A stretch of 64,000 nucleotides of DNA from Streptomyces sp. NBC_01016 (GTDB lineage: Bacteria; Actinomycetota; Actinomycetes; Streptomycetales; Streptomycetaceae): contig NZ_JAPEOQ010000001.1 in assembly GCF_026341035.1 (NCBI RefSeq), positions 4,836,001 to 4,900,000 on the forward strand. Reading direction: 5' to 3'. The notes below the pieces were generated by a model. The model had not been told where the DNA came from. It saw nothing but the letters and a program-made list of their open reading frames with translations, and did no database searches. Shown here one piece after another: positions 49,846 through 58,060 of the stretch. How positions within the stretch are numbered: position 1 is the stretch's first letter; the number at the start of each line of letters is the position of its first letter. Position numbers and translations under genes: made by a program.

Positions 49846-50934
49846 TCACACGCCGCTGTGGGTCCTGCGCACACACTCCGCGACCACCTCCCGCAGGCTG
49901 CCCGTACGCCGGAAGGCCTCGCGTTGCAGGCGGGTGCCGTTGCCGTCGCGCAGCAGCCGGGACACCAGTGCCTGGGCCTCTTCGAAGTCACCGGCGTCCT
50001 CCAGTGCGGGCCGCACGTGTTCCAGGAGAGAGTCCACGGCGGTCCGGGCCGGTACGGGCTGCATCAGCAGGGGGCTCACGAGCTGATCGTCGAGGCCCGA
50101 GCGGCCTGCGCGCCAGGCCGCGAGGCGCAGGAGCGCCACGGGGTGGTCGGCAGCGGGCTCGCCGGAGCGCCACTCGCGTGCCGCCGTCTCGACCAGACCA
50201 CGTACCAACATGGCGAGCAGAACGGTCGTCGACGGTTCGAGACACACATCGGCGACGCGCACCTCGACGGTCGGGTGGGCGGCCGACAGCCGGGCGTCGA
50301 AGTAGACCATGCCCTCGTCCCGTACGACACCGGTGGCGACCATGGACTCGACCTGGCGGTGGTACGCGGCGGCGTCGTCGAAGAGTTCCACCGGCCCCGC
50401 GGACGGCCAACGCCCCCACACCCGGCTGCGATAGCTGCTGTACCCGGAGTCCTTGCCCTGCCAGAACGGCGAGTTGGCGCTCAGCGCGACGAGCACCGAC
50501 AGCCAGGGGCGGATCCGGTTCAGCACGGCGACGCCCTCTTCGTCCGACTCGACGGACACGTGGACGTGGCAGCCGCAGGTGAGCTGCTCCTGCGTGGTCA
50601 GGCCGAACTCCTCCGCCAGCCACTGGTGACGTGCACCGGTACCCACGGTGGGGCTCACCGGGAGCGGGGACGTGGCGAGAGCGGCGGCCGCGCAGCCCAG
50701 CTTCTCCGCGTGATCGGTGGCGGCCCTGCGGCACTGGGCGATGTCCACGGCGAGATCCGACGTCGCCTCGTGCGGGCTGGTGGCGAACTCCAGCTGCTCG
50801 CGGTGCAGTTCGGCCTCGAAGGCCTCATCGCCCTCGCGGGCGGCGACCGCCATGACCGCGCTCGACATGGCGCGTGCCTCGCCGGTGTCACGGTCGACGA
50901 GCAGCAGTTCCTCTTCCACCCCGACACTGCGCAT
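49846..50934 (-). CDS. Carboxylate-amine ligase, YbdK/GCS2 family
   Basis: A 362-residue glutamate-cysteine-ligase-2-type enzyme. MRSVGVEEELLLVDRDTGEA is the hallmark N-terminus with the metal-binding Glu residues; ELHREQLEFATSP, CGCHVHVSVESDEEG, ALSANSPFWQGKDSGYSSYR and HPTVEVRVADVCLEP are the other active-site blocks. AAAGGA precedes ATG 50934. The family makes gamma-glutamyl amides at low rate in vitro and its role in Streptomyces, which use mycothiol, is unclear. It lies 133 bp downstream of a stress sigma factor gene on the same strand. Confidence 0.92.
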   Translation of the reverse strand: MRSVGVEEELLLVDRDTGEARAMSSAVMAVAAREGDEAFEAELHREQLEFATSPHEATSDLAVDIAQCRRAATDHAEKLGCAAAALATSPLPVSPTVGTGARHQWLAEEFGLTTQEQLTCGCHVHVSVESDEEGVAVLNRIRPWLSVLVALSANSPFWQGKDSGYSSYRSRVWGRWPSAGPVELFDDAAAYHRQVESMVATGVVRDEGMVYFDARLSAAHPTVEVRVADVCLEPSTTVLLAMLVRGLVETAAREWRSGEPAADHPVALLRLAAWRAGRSGLDDQLVSPLLMQPVPARTAVDSLLEHVRPALEDAGDFEEAQALVSRLLRDGNGTRLQREAFRRTGSLREVVAECVRRTHSGV

Positions 50935-51067
50935 GCGGCACGTTCCTTTCAGGTAACCGGCGCACGATCGGCCCTGTGCCGGTGCGTGAACAGTTCTCTC
51001 CGCGTGCCCAACGAACGAGCCGCTATGTCCGTTCGGAGCGGGGGCGGGAGGGGGGTCGTCTGAACCG

Positions 51068-51874
51068 TCAGGCAGCCTGCTGACTCTCGGTGATGTCAGG
51101 TGCCGCGTACTCCCGTACCTGGGCACAGCTGCGGCTGATGAGGCGGGAGATGTGCATCTGGGAGACGCCCATCTCCTGGGCGATGTGGGACTGCGTCATG
51201 TCCTCGAAGAAGCGCATGTAGAGGATGGAGCGCTCACGCTCCGGGAGTGTCCGTAGGCCTTCCTTGGCTGCTTCCCGGTCGGCGACCAGATCGTACTCGG
51301 GCTCCTCCTGGCCGAGCGTGTCGGCGAGGCTGATTGCGTCCCCTCCGTCCTGGGACGAGCCGAGTTCGGCGTCCAGGGACAGGCTGCTGTAACTCTCCAG
51401 CGCCTCCATGCCCCGGCGGACCTCGTCCAGGGTCAGCCCGGCCCGGGCCGCGATCTCCTCCAGGTCGGGTTCGTGGCGGTGATCGGGCTCGTCGAGCAGG
51501 TCCCGGCGGGCGACACGGACCTTGTTGCGCAGGTCCTGGACGCGCCGCGGGACGCGTACGTCCCAGGTGTGGTCACGGAAGTGGCGGCGCAGCTCGCCGG
51601 TGATCGTGGGAACCGCGTACGCCTCGAAGACTCCGCGCCCGGGTTCGTAACGTTCGACGGCCTTCACGAGGCCCAGAGCCGCGACCTGGTTCAAGTCATC
51701 GGGATTCTCGCCCTTGTTGCGGTACCGGCCGGCGAGACGGCGTGCCATGGGCAGCCAGGCCTCCACCAACTGCTCCACCAGTGTGTCCCGTTCGCGTCCC
51801 TCGGGCGTGTTCGCGAGCCGGAGAAAGTCCTGTTCGGTGTCAGGGGCATCGTCGTGCACGTGACGTGTGGCCAT
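51068..51874 (-). CDS. SigB/SigF-family RNA polymerase sigma factor
   Basis: A 268-residue group 3 sigma factor. Region 2 has WLPMARRLAGRYRNKGENPD and DLNQVAALGLVKAVERYEPG; region 3 has FRDHTWDVRVPRRVQDLRNK; region 4 (about 205-258) has LPERERSILYMRFFEDMTQS then HIAQEMGVSQMHISRLI. The order and spacing match Streptomyces stress and developmental sigma factors of the SigB/F/G/H group. No anti-sigma gene is adjacent. A GGGTAC hexamer 69 bp upstream suggests transcription by the same sigma class. Confidence 0.94.
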   Translation of the reverse strand: MATRHVHDDAPDTEQDFLRLANTPEGRERDTLVEQLVEAWLPMARRLAGRYRNKGENPDDLNQVAALGLVKAVERYEPGRGVFEAYAVPTITGELRRHFRDHTWDVRVPRRVQDLRNKVRVARRDLLDEPDHRHEPDLEEIAARAGLTLDEVRRGMEALESYSSLSLDAELGSSQDGGDAISLADTLGQEEPEYDLVADREAAKEGLRTLPERERSILYMRFFEDMTQSHIAQEMGVSQMHISRLISRSCAQVREYAAPDITESQQAA

Positions 51875-51942
51875 GGTTCGCTCCTCATCGTCGCGGTCAG
51901 CAAGATGACCAGGGGCCGATCAACACCCGTTGCGGGTGGCTC

Positions 51943-51948
51943 GTACCC
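51943..51948 (-). promoter_or_regulatory. SigB-type -10 hexamer upstream of the sigma gene
   Basis: GGGTAC on the minus strand, 69 nt before the sigma factor start, matches the Streptomyces SigB-class -10 consensus. The -35 region about 16 bp upstream (around GGAAAACAGG) fits poorly, so this is tentative. Confidence 0.4.
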
Positions 51949-52032
51949 CTGGAGCGAGCCTGTTTTCCCAAGCTCGTGCTCGTTGTGTCCTCGACCCTAC
52001 AAAAGAGCGGGCGGTGTCGACCACCGGGCAGG

Positions 52033-52629
52033 TCAGCGGCCCGCCCACTCCGCAATGGCCGGTGCGATGCGTTCGAGAGGCAGGACGAGGTCGACGAGGC
52101 TCGTGTTGATCGCCGATTGGGGCATGCCCTGGAACGCGGCGGTGTCCGGGTCCTGCACGATGACGGTGCCGCCGTGTGCCTTGACGGCGGAGACACCTTG
52201 GGCGCCGTCGCCGTCGGAGCCGGTCAGCACGCAGGCGATGACGCCCCGCCCGAAGGCTGTCGCCGCCGATTCGAACAGTGGATCGGCGGCCGGGCGGGCG
52301 TAGTTCACCCGCTCCTCGTCCGCCAGGAACAGTCTCCTGCCGTCCTGTCGTACGCACAGGTGCCGGTCGGGTGGAGCGATATGAACGACTCCCGCACGCA
52401 AGGGCCCGTTCCGGGCCAGCTCGACCTCGAGCGCGGTCGCACGGGACAGCACAGGAACGATCTGTGTCTCGCGGCCGCGGCGCAGGTGCTGCGCGACCAG
52501 CACGGTCACCGGCAGCTCGGGGTCAAGGCCGCCCAGCAGCGTCCGCAGGCCCTCCACACCACCGGCCGAGGAGGCCACCACCACGACCGCTCGGTAGTCA
52601 CGGGCGTTCGCCGAAGATGCGCGGTTCAC
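52033..52629 (-). CDS. CheB-type protein-glutamate methylesterase domain protein
   Basis: A 198-residue protein that is almost only the CheB catalytic domain, with no receiver domain. The serine hydrolase residues are visible: Ser21 in VVVVASSAGGVEGL, His48 in VLVAQHLRRG and Asp in VLTGSDGDGAQGVSA. PPDRHLCV, the family's substrate-loop motif, is present. The start is GTG 52629, overlapping the TGA of an 18-codon upstream frame (MPDPGKPQDQ...). Streptomyces lack chemotaxis, so it probably acts in stress signalling; the sigma factor gene is next downstream. Confidence 0.88.
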   Translation of the reverse strand: MNRASSANARDYRAVVVVASSAGGVEGLRTLLGGLDPELPVTVLVAQHLRRGRETQIVPVLSRATALEVELARNGPLRAGVVHIAPPDRHLCVRQDGRRLFLADEERVNYARPAADPLFESAATAFGRGVIACVLTGSDGDGAQGVSAVKAHGGTVIVQDPDTAAFQGMPQSAINTSLVDLVLPLERIAPAIAEWAGR

Positions 52630-52783
52630 GGCAGCGGGGTCCCGGGCGGGCTCTGGTCCTGTGGCTTTCCTGGGTCGGGCATGAGGGCTCCGGTGGGTGT
52701 TGGGCTGGTCAGCGGCCGACGCGCAGGCACCGGTGCGGGGTTCGACTGCAACGCGGCGGACAGGCCCGAGTGGCTGCCCTCCG

Positions 52784-52816
52784 CACGACCCGCTCCGTAT
52801 GACACGACCCGCTCCG
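52784..52816. repeat. 14-bp direct repeat in cheB upstream region
   Basis: CACGACCCGCTCCG occurs at 52784-52797 and 52803-52816, identical, with a 19-bp period. It lies 155 bp upstream of cheB in a 385-bp region (52630-53014) that otherwise shows only the short upstream frame at the cheB start. Confidence 0.75.
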
Positions 52817-53014
52817 AACACGTTGTCCTCCACTGCCACCATGGCAGTCTTCGCCCGGCCCCGCAGCCCGTATTCCGCTAGGCCGGCTCGTGGAGGAGTG
52901 CCCAGGGCGGGGCGTTGCATGCGGAACGCGTCGAGATCGGCGGCTGCCGAACCGTTGCCGCACCTCGATGCCCCGATCCGCAGCTCCTGGGGCACGCCTC
53001 AGGAGGGCACACCG

Positions 53015-53638
53015 TCATGCCGAGATGCGGGACAGGATCGCCTCCAGGCCGAAGGTGAAGCGCTCGTCGAAGTTCTGGCGGAGGTGGGGCAGGACTCGTT
53101 GCAGCGCCGGGTGTGCGGCGGGGTCGACGGCCTGGTCGAGACGTTCGTCGCCTTCTTCGGGGGCGGCCTGTTCCTCCTGGGTCAGGCCGAGGGCGAAGTA
53201 GTTGACCGTCCAGGTCGTCCATGCCGCCTGCCGCTCGTCGGCACCGGCTTCCAGGAACGCGTCGACGAGGCGGTCGGCGAAGCGCAGCGTGTTCGGCTCT
53301 GCTGAATAGGTGCCGGTGATCAGGGCTGCGCCGTCGCGGTGGGCGAGCAGCGTGCGCCGGTAACGGGCGGTCAGTTCGCGGGCACGTTCCAGAGGGGCGT
53401 CGGGCAGGTCGTCGTAGCCGATGTCGGCGAGGACAGCGTCGGCCATCAGTTCCAACATCCGCGCCTTGGTCTTCACGTGCCACAGCACCGTGTTCATCCG
53501 CACCCCGAGGCGGTCGGCGACCGCCCGGGTGGAGAGGCCGTCAAGGCCACGCTCGTCCAGTACCTGGAGCGCGGCATCGATCACGGCGGTGCGTGTGAGC
53601 TGGCCTGCCGCGTCTTCCCTGGCTTGCTTCTTGGTCAC
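53015..53638 (-). CDS. TetR family regulator (TetR_C class)
   Basis: A 207-residue TetR protein. The HTH (about 12-60) reads LTRTAVIDAALQVLDERGLD, RAVADRLGVRMNTVLWHVKT; the C-terminal domain resembles the classical tetracycline-repressor type, with RRTLLAHRDGAALITGTY. The start is GTG at 53636-53638, itself within a TTGGTCACTGACC operator-like site. It diverges from an FAD hydroxylase gene with two such sites between, so it very probably represses itself and the hydroxylase. Confidence 0.9.
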   Translation of the reverse strand: MTKKQAREDAAGQLTRTAVIDAALQVLDERGLDGLSTRAVADRLGVRMNTVLWHVKTKARMLELMADAVLADIGYDDLPDAPLERARELTARYRRTLLAHRDGAALITGTYSAEPNTLRFADRLVDAFLEAGADERQAAWTTWTVNYFALGLTQEEQAAPEEGDERLDQAVDPAAHPALQRVLPHLRQNFDERFTFGLEAILSRISA

Positions 53639-53679
53639 TGACCTAGTTTACTCCAGCTCAATCATTGGTCACCGACCAA
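53631..53679. promoter_or_regulatory. Twin TTGGTCAC operators between tetR and FAD hydroxylase
   Basis: Site 1, TTGGTCACTGACC, is at 53631-53643 and overlaps the tetR start codon. Site 2, TTGGTCACCGACCAA, at 53665-53679, is a perfect inverted repeat with arms TTGGTC/GACCAA around ACC, 28 bp before the hydroxylase ATG. The same half-sites suggest one regulator binding both. Confidence 0.75.
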
Positions 53680-53706
53680 GAGTGTGTTTCGAGGGAGAGA
53701 AGGACC

Positions 53707-55176
53707 ATGGACTACCAAGTTGTCGTCGCAGGCGCCGGGCCCGTGGGCCTGTGGCTCGCCGGCGAACTGCGCCGCACGGGAGTCACCGTCGCCGTGATCG
53801 AGCCCCGCCTCGAACGCGACTCCCGCTCCCGCGCCCTGACCGTGCACCCCCGCACCATCGAGACCTTCGCCTCCCGCGGCGCGCACCAGCCCTTCGTGAG
53901 CGAGGGCATACCGCTGCCCGGCGGCCACTTCGGCGGCCTCGACTCCCGTCTGGACTTTCGCCACCTGCCGAGCCCCTTCCCGTACACCCTCGCCCTGCCT
54001 CAAGAGCGCACCGAGGCACTGCTGGAGGGCCAGGCCCTCGACCTGGGCGCGCACATCCTGCGCGGACACGAGGTCACCGGGTTCACCGGGCACCCCGACC
54101 ACATCGCCGTGCACACCACCGGACCGCACGGGCCCGCCACCCTCCAGGCGGCCTACCTGGTCGGCTGCGACGGCGCCCGCAGCGCCGTGCGCTCCGAGGC
54201 CGGCATCGACTACCCCGGCACCCCCTCCACTGTGCTCGGCTGGCTCGGCGACGTGGCCCTGGACGACCCGCCCGCCCCCGGCTACAGCTACTTCGGCCCC
54301 GAGGGCGCCCTCATGGCCGTCCCCATGCCCGGGGGTATCCACCGCCTGGTCGGCATCACGCCCCGCGACCTCACCACCAGCTGGCCCGGCGACCTCACCC
54401 TGGATGAACTGCGCGAAAACGTCATCGGCATCGCCGGCACCGACTTCGGCCTGCGCGACCCGGTCTGGCTCTCCCGCTACGGCAATGCCACCCACCTCGC
54501 CGACCGGTACCGCAAGGGTCGCGTCTTCCTCGCAGGGGACGCCGCCCACCAGCACTTCCCGGCCGGCGGCGTCGGCATGAACGTCGGCATCCAGGACGCC
54601 GCCAACCTTGCCTGGAAGCTCGCCGCCATCCTCAACGGCTGGGCTCCCGGCGGCCTGTTGGACACCTACCACGCCGAACGCCACCCGGTCGGTGTCGACC
54701 TCACCACCACCAGCCGCGCCCAGGTCGCCCTGATGACCGCCTTCACCCCCGAAGGACTCGACCTGCGCGCCCTGCTCGCCCGGCTGATCACCAACCTGCC
54801 CAACCTCAACGAGCACTTGGCGACCCAGGTCAGTTCCCTGGCCGTCACCTACCCGCCCGCCGCCCCCGACGCGCACCCGCTGACCGGCACCCGCGCCCCG
54901 GACCTCCGGATCGGCGACACCGGCCTGTTCGCCCTGCTGCGCGCCGACCGCTACCTCCTGCTGGACCTCACCGGCAGCGGACGTCTCACCGGGTACGCGC
55001 GCCCCGGACTGCACGTCCACGCCGGCACCCCGGACCAGCCTCCGGCCGACTTCACCACCGTCCGTGCCGCCCTCGTCCGCCCCGACGGCCACATCGCCTG
55101 GGCGAGCACCGCCCACGACGACACCGCCCTCACCGGCAGTCTCACCACGACCCTGGCCGCCACCCACCGGAAGTGA
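53707..55176 (+). CDS. FAD-dependent aromatic hydroxylase (Rox/PgaE-like)
   Basis: A 489-residue class A flavin monooxygenase. YQVVVAGAGPVGLWLAGELR is the FAD Rossmann motif, YLVGCDGARSAVR the DG motif and VFLAGDAAHQHFPAGGVGMN the GD motif; a thioredoxin-like C-terminal domain (about 385-489) completes the fold seen in rifampicin monooxygenase, PgaE/MtmOIV-type and TetX-related enzymes. AGAAGGA precedes ATG 53707. Its divergent TetR partner and twin operators suggest induction by the substrate, so it may inactivate an aromatic antibiotic or degrade a phenol. Confidence 0.92.
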   Translation: MDYQVVVAGAGPVGLWLAGELRRTGVTVAVIEPRLERDSRSRALTVHPRTIETFASRGAHQPFVSEGIPLPGGHFGGLDSRLDFRHLPSPFPYTLALPQERTEALLEGQALDLGAHILRGHEVTGFTGHPDHIAVHTTGPHGPATLQAAYLVGCDGARSAVRSEAGIDYPGTPSTVLGWLGDVALDDPPAPGYSYFGPEGALMAVPMPGGIHRLVGITPRDLTTSWPGDLTLDELRENVIGIAGTDFGLRDPVWLSRYGNATHLADRYRKGRVFLAGDAAHQHFPAGGVGMNVGIQDAANLAWKLAAILNGWAPGGLLDTYHAERHPVGVDLTTTSRAQVALMTAFTPEGLDLRALLARLITNLPNLNEHLATQVSSLAVTYPPAAPDAHPLTGTRAPDLRIGDTGLFALLRADRYLLLDLTGSGRLTGYARPGLHVHAGTPDQPPADFTTVRAALVRPDGHIAWASTAHDDTALTGSLTTTLAATHRK

Positions 55177-55198
55177 GCCGCCGCACCGCACGTGTCGC

Positions 55199-56116
55199 TC
55201 AGTCCGACGACCGCGTCTCCAACTCGCTGAGCTCCGCGGTGAATTGTGCGCCGGCGAGCAGCGCCAGGTTGGACAGCCACAGCCAGATGAGGAAGACCAC
55301 GGCGCCCGCCAGCGATCCGTAGAGCCTGCTGTAGGCGCTCAACTCCGAGGTGTAGAAGGCGAATCCGGCGGAGGCGCACAGCCACAGGAAGGCTGCCAGG
55401 GCGCCGCCGGGGATGCTGTGGGTACGGACGCGGGCCTGTGCGGGACCGGTACGGAAGACGATGACGACGAGCAGAGCGACCACGCACAGCAGCAGGGGCC
55501 AGCGCAGCAGGCTCCAGGCCAAGGAGGCGACGGTGCCGAGGCCGAGGTAGCGGCCCAGTGTCTCGGCGACCGGTCCGGTCATCAGGAGCACCAGGGCGCT
55601 GAGGACGAGGATGCCGAGCAGGGCGAGGGCCGTGATCAGGATGCGGTGGGCCTTGTGCCAGGTCGAGCGGCGGTCCGCCACCCGGTGCATGCGGTGGACC
55701 GCACGACGGAACACCGCGAGGTAACTGGAGGCCGACCACAGCGCGCTGACCGAGCCGGCGGCCAGCAGCATCCAGGCGGCCGTGCCGTGGTGCAGCGCCC
55801 GGGACAACACGTCGTGGAGCTGGGTGCCGGACTGGCCGGGAGCGTACTCGCTGACGTGGGCGATGAACTCCTCGGCCGTCTCCGGGCTGATGAGGCTGAA
55901 CGCCAGGGAGATGACCAGAAGGGAGGGCAGCACGGTCAGGATCGCGTAGTACGTGAGCGCGGCCGCGGAGTCCGACATGTCGTCGCGCCACATCGACACC
56001 GGGGTGCGGCGCAGCGCGGCTCGCCAGGTCCGCACGGAACCGTCACCTCTCGACGGGACGGGGCGTGGGCCGCGTTCGTGCGACGTTCCGTCGAGGGCGT
56101 GCGGGTCAGCGGACAT
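55199..56116 (-). CDS. YihY/BrkB family membrane protein
   Basis: A 305-residue protein with six transmembrane helices after an about 45-residue charged N-terminus. MSDSAAALTYYAILTVLPSL is the family signature, followed by SVSALWSASSYLAVFRRAVH and the C-terminal YGSLAGAVVFLIWLWLSNLALLAGAQF. The family was once called ribonuclease BN but is a membrane protein of unknown transport function. It ends 22 bp from the convergent hydroxylase stop. Confidence 0.92.
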   Translation of the reverse strand: MSADPHALDGTSHERGPRPVPSRGDGSVRTWRAALRRTPVSMWRDDMSDSAAALTYYAILTVLPSLLVISLAFSLISPETAEEFIAHVSEYAPGQSGTQLHDVLSRALHHGTAAWMLLAAGSVSALWSASSYLAVFRRAVHRMHRVADRRSTWHKAHRILITALALLGILVLSALVLLMTGPVAETLGRYLGLGTVASLAWSLLRWPLLLCVVALLVVIVFRTGPAQARVRTHSIPGGALAAFLWLCASAGFAFYTSELSAYSRLYGSLAGAVVFLIWLWLSNLALLAGAQFTAELSELETRSSD

Positions 56117-56203
56117 GTGGCCTGCGGTGCGAGCGGGCGGAGGGGCGTAGGTGCATGCGGAAACGGTACGGGGTGAATGTGTCCCCCGTATCGGGGGTGA
56201 CCG

Positions 56204-56701
56204 TCAGTGCGTCTCCGTGAGGGCCTGTTCGTAGGCGGCCTGAAGGAGTTTGGAGGCCCGGGGACGGTCGGGGTTCGGGCGGGGGATGCCCAGGTGCACC
56301 TCGCGGAGTTCGTCCATGAGGTCCTCCCAGAGCTGCGGGCCGCCGTCCTCCAAGAGGCGGGCGCGGACGGTGAGTTCGGGGGTGGTCGGGCGGTGCCGCA
56401 TTCCCCAGGAGCCGAGCGCGGCCATGATGGGGACGGTCTGGATGCCCGCTTCCGTGAGGCTGTAGGTCGCTCGACGTCCTCGTTCGGCCTGCTCCTGCGT
56501 GAGCAGACCGCCGGCGACGAGGGTTTTGAGGCGGCTGCTGAGGATGTTCGACGCGATCCCCTCCTCGGAGCCGCTGAGCAGCTCGCGGAAGTGTCGGCGT
56601 CCGCCGAACACCATGTCGCGCAGGACGATGAGGCTCCACTGGTCCCCGAGTGCCTCCACGGCCGCGTTGATCGCACATCCGGACCGCGGTCTGTCTCGCA
56701 T
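56204..56701 (-). CDS. HxlR family transcriptional regulator
   Basis: A 165-residue winged-helix protein. RSGCAINAAVEALGDQWSLI places the family cysteine and GDxWS signature; LRDMVFGGRRHFRELLSGSE, IASNILSSRLKTLVAGGLLT and YSLTEAG complete the HxlR fold. ATG 56701 follows GGAGGTG. Two 21-bp inverted repeats lie between it and the divergent RibD-C-like reductase gene, so it almost certainly represses both. The single N-terminal cysteine (HxlR position) could sense oxidants or electrophiles. Confidence 0.92.
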   Translation of the reverse strand: MRDRPRSGCAINAAVEALGDQWSLIVLRDMVFGGRRHFRELLSGSEEGIASNILSSRLKTLVAGGLLTQEQAERGRRATYSLTEAGIQTVPIMAALGSWGMRHRPTTPELTVRARLLEDGGPQLWEDLMDELREVHLGIPRPNPDRPRASKLLQAAYEQALTETH

Positions 56702-56703
56702 TA

Positions 56704-56731
56704 CCCACCTCCAGTTGCCCACCTCCAGTGA
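56704..56731. repeat. 14-bp tandem duplication at the hxlR ribosome-binding site
   Basis: CCCACCTCCAGT occurs at 56704 and 56718 (period 14). On the minus strand this gives two ACTGGAGGTGGG copies, the one nearest the start serving as ribosome-binding site; the other duplicates it and abuts operator 1. Confidence 0.75.
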
Positions 56732-56793
56732 TTGCATTCTGCCATCACCAAGTCTAGGCTCACGCACAGCTAGTGATTGCAATTCGCAATCAC
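56728..56793. promoter_or_regulatory. Twin HxlR operators
   Basis: Site B (56773-56793) is a perfect inverted repeat, GTGATTGC and GCAATCAC around 5 bp. Site A (56728-56748) is the same with one mismatch, GTGATTGC and GCCATCAC. Their centres are 45 bp apart, about four helical turns, in the divergent hxlR/reductase promoter region. Confidence 0.82.
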
Positions 56794-56820
56794 ATCGCTT
56801 CGACGGCAGGAGTCGATGAA

Positions 56821-57465
56821 ATGTCCCGCGTAAGGGTCCACAACTTCGCCATCTCCATCGACGGATTCGCCACCGGCGAAGGCCAGAGTCTCGAAGCCCC
56901 GTTCGGCCACGCCGGCGAGCGGCTCCATGAGTGGTTCTTCCCGACCAGGACCTTCCAGCACATGCTGGGCAAGCCGGGTGGGACCGCTGGTGTCGACGAC
57001 GCCTTCGCCGGCGCCTGGGACGCCGGCATCGGGGCGGAGATCATGGGCCGCAACAAGTTCGGCGCCCAGCGCGGGCCGTGGGAGAACGAGGACTGGAAGG
57101 GCTGGTGGGGGCCCAATCCGCCCTTCCACACCCCGGTGTTCGTCCTGACCCACCACCCGCGCCCCTCGGTGGAGATGGAGGGCGGCACCACATTCCACTT
57201 CGTCGACGCCACGCCGCAGGAGGCACTCCGTCAGGCGCGCGAGGCCGCGGGCGACTTGGACGTGAGGATCGGCGGCGGGCCGACCACGGTCCGCGAGTTC
57301 CTCGCCGAGGACCTCGTCGACCATCTGCACATCGTCGTCGTTCCGATCCTTCTGGGCCGTGGCGAGCGCCTGTGGGACGGACTCGAGGGACTCGAGAAGC
57401 GCTTCCGGACCGAGTCCGTGACAACGCCTGGCGGCGTCACGCACATGACGTTCACCAGGCCGTAG
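56821..57465 (+). CDS. RibD C-terminal-like (dihydrofolate-reductase fold) protein
   Basis: A 214-residue reductase of the COG0262/RibD-C family. VHNFAISIDGFATGEGQSLE opens the fold, AEIMGRNKFGAQRGPW is the central block, TPVFVLTHHPRPSVEMEGGT follows, and VRIGGGPTTVREFLAEDLVD is the NADPH-binding signature. AGGAG precedes ATG 56821. Regulated by the divergent HxlR gene through twin operators. Probably an NADPH-dependent reductase of unknown substrate, not a true folate enzyme. Confidence 0.9.
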   Translation: MSRVRVHNFAISIDGFATGEGQSLEAPFGHAGERLHEWFFPTRTFQHMLGKPGGTAGVDDAFAGAWDAGIGAEIMGRNKFGAQRGPWENEDWKGWWGPNPPFHTPVFVLTHHPRPSVEMEGGTTFHFVDATPQEALRQAREAAGDLDVRIGGGPTTVREFLAEDLVDHLHIVVVPILLGRGERLWDGLEGLEKRFRTESVTTPGGVTHMTFTRP

Positions 57466-57473
57466 CGACCGCC

Positions 57474-57508
57474 CGCGAACGCCGCGCCAAGGGGGGGCGG
57501 CGTTCGCG
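57474..57508. terminator. Hairpin downstream of the RibD-C-like gene
   Basis: CGCGAACGCC (57474-57483) and GGCGTTCGCG (57499-57508) pair perfectly around 15 nt that include a run of seven G. It starts 9 bp after the gene's stop codon. The right arm runs into the GTTCGT repeat array. Confidence 0.7.
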
Positions 57509-57537
57509 TTCGTGTTCGTGTTCGTGTTCGTGTTCGG
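57502..57537. repeat. Hexanucleotide GTTCGT array
   Basis: Six consecutive 6-bp units: GTTCGC, four perfect GTTCGT and GTTCGG. Read on the minus strand it would encode alternating Glu-His and Glu-Arg. It lies between the terminator and the 3' end of a pseudogene, so it is probably slippage-generated and non-coding here. Confidence 0.85.
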
Positions 57538-57549
57538 ACCAGCGTTCAC

Positions 57550-58060
57550 TCAGGCTGTCGGCGCGAATGCGGTGATGGCGTCGACGAGGGTGGCCGGGGC
57601 TTCCAGCGGGATCAGGTGACCGGTGTGCGGGATCACCACGAAGTCGGCTTGGGAGAGGTAGGGCACCAGGTTGTCGCGGAGTACGTCGACGGGCTCCACC
57701 TGGTCGTGTTCTCCGGCGACGACGAGTGCGGGCACGCCGACCATGCGGGTGTGCTCGGTAGTGTCCTGCGCGATGCCGCGCAGGCCGGGTGGCCGCGACC
57801 AGTTGTGCGACCTTGCCGCCCATTGAATGCCCCACCAGGACGTGGTCGGTGACCCCCGCATCGGCGAGCACGGCGAGTGTGTCGTCGGCGAGCTGGCCGA
57901 GGGCGTAAGGACCGGGCAGAGCGCTCGAGCGGCTCCACCCGCGGAAGTCGACCGTGAGTACGTCACGGCCCGCCAGGCGGTCGACGACGAGGTCCCAGGT
58001 GCGGGCGGAACCACCCCAGTAGTGCAGGAACACCAGGGTCGGGCCGTTCCCCGGCTGACG
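57550..58060 (-). pseudogene. Alpha/beta hydrolase, truncated and internally deleted
   Basis: The minus strand begins inside the fold at QPGNGPTLVFLHYWGGSA, passes the nucleophile elbow VLVGHSMGGKVAQL (GHSMGG), then at about 57785 changes frame (PPGLRGIAQDTTEHTRM) straight into the C-terminal strand PALVVAGEHDQVEP and IPHTGHLIPLEAP. The N-terminus is cut at a fusion with a plus-strand AraC fragment at about 58055, and roughly 80 residues of the cap region are missing. The Ser, Asp and His triad positions survive but not in one frame. Confidence 0.8.
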
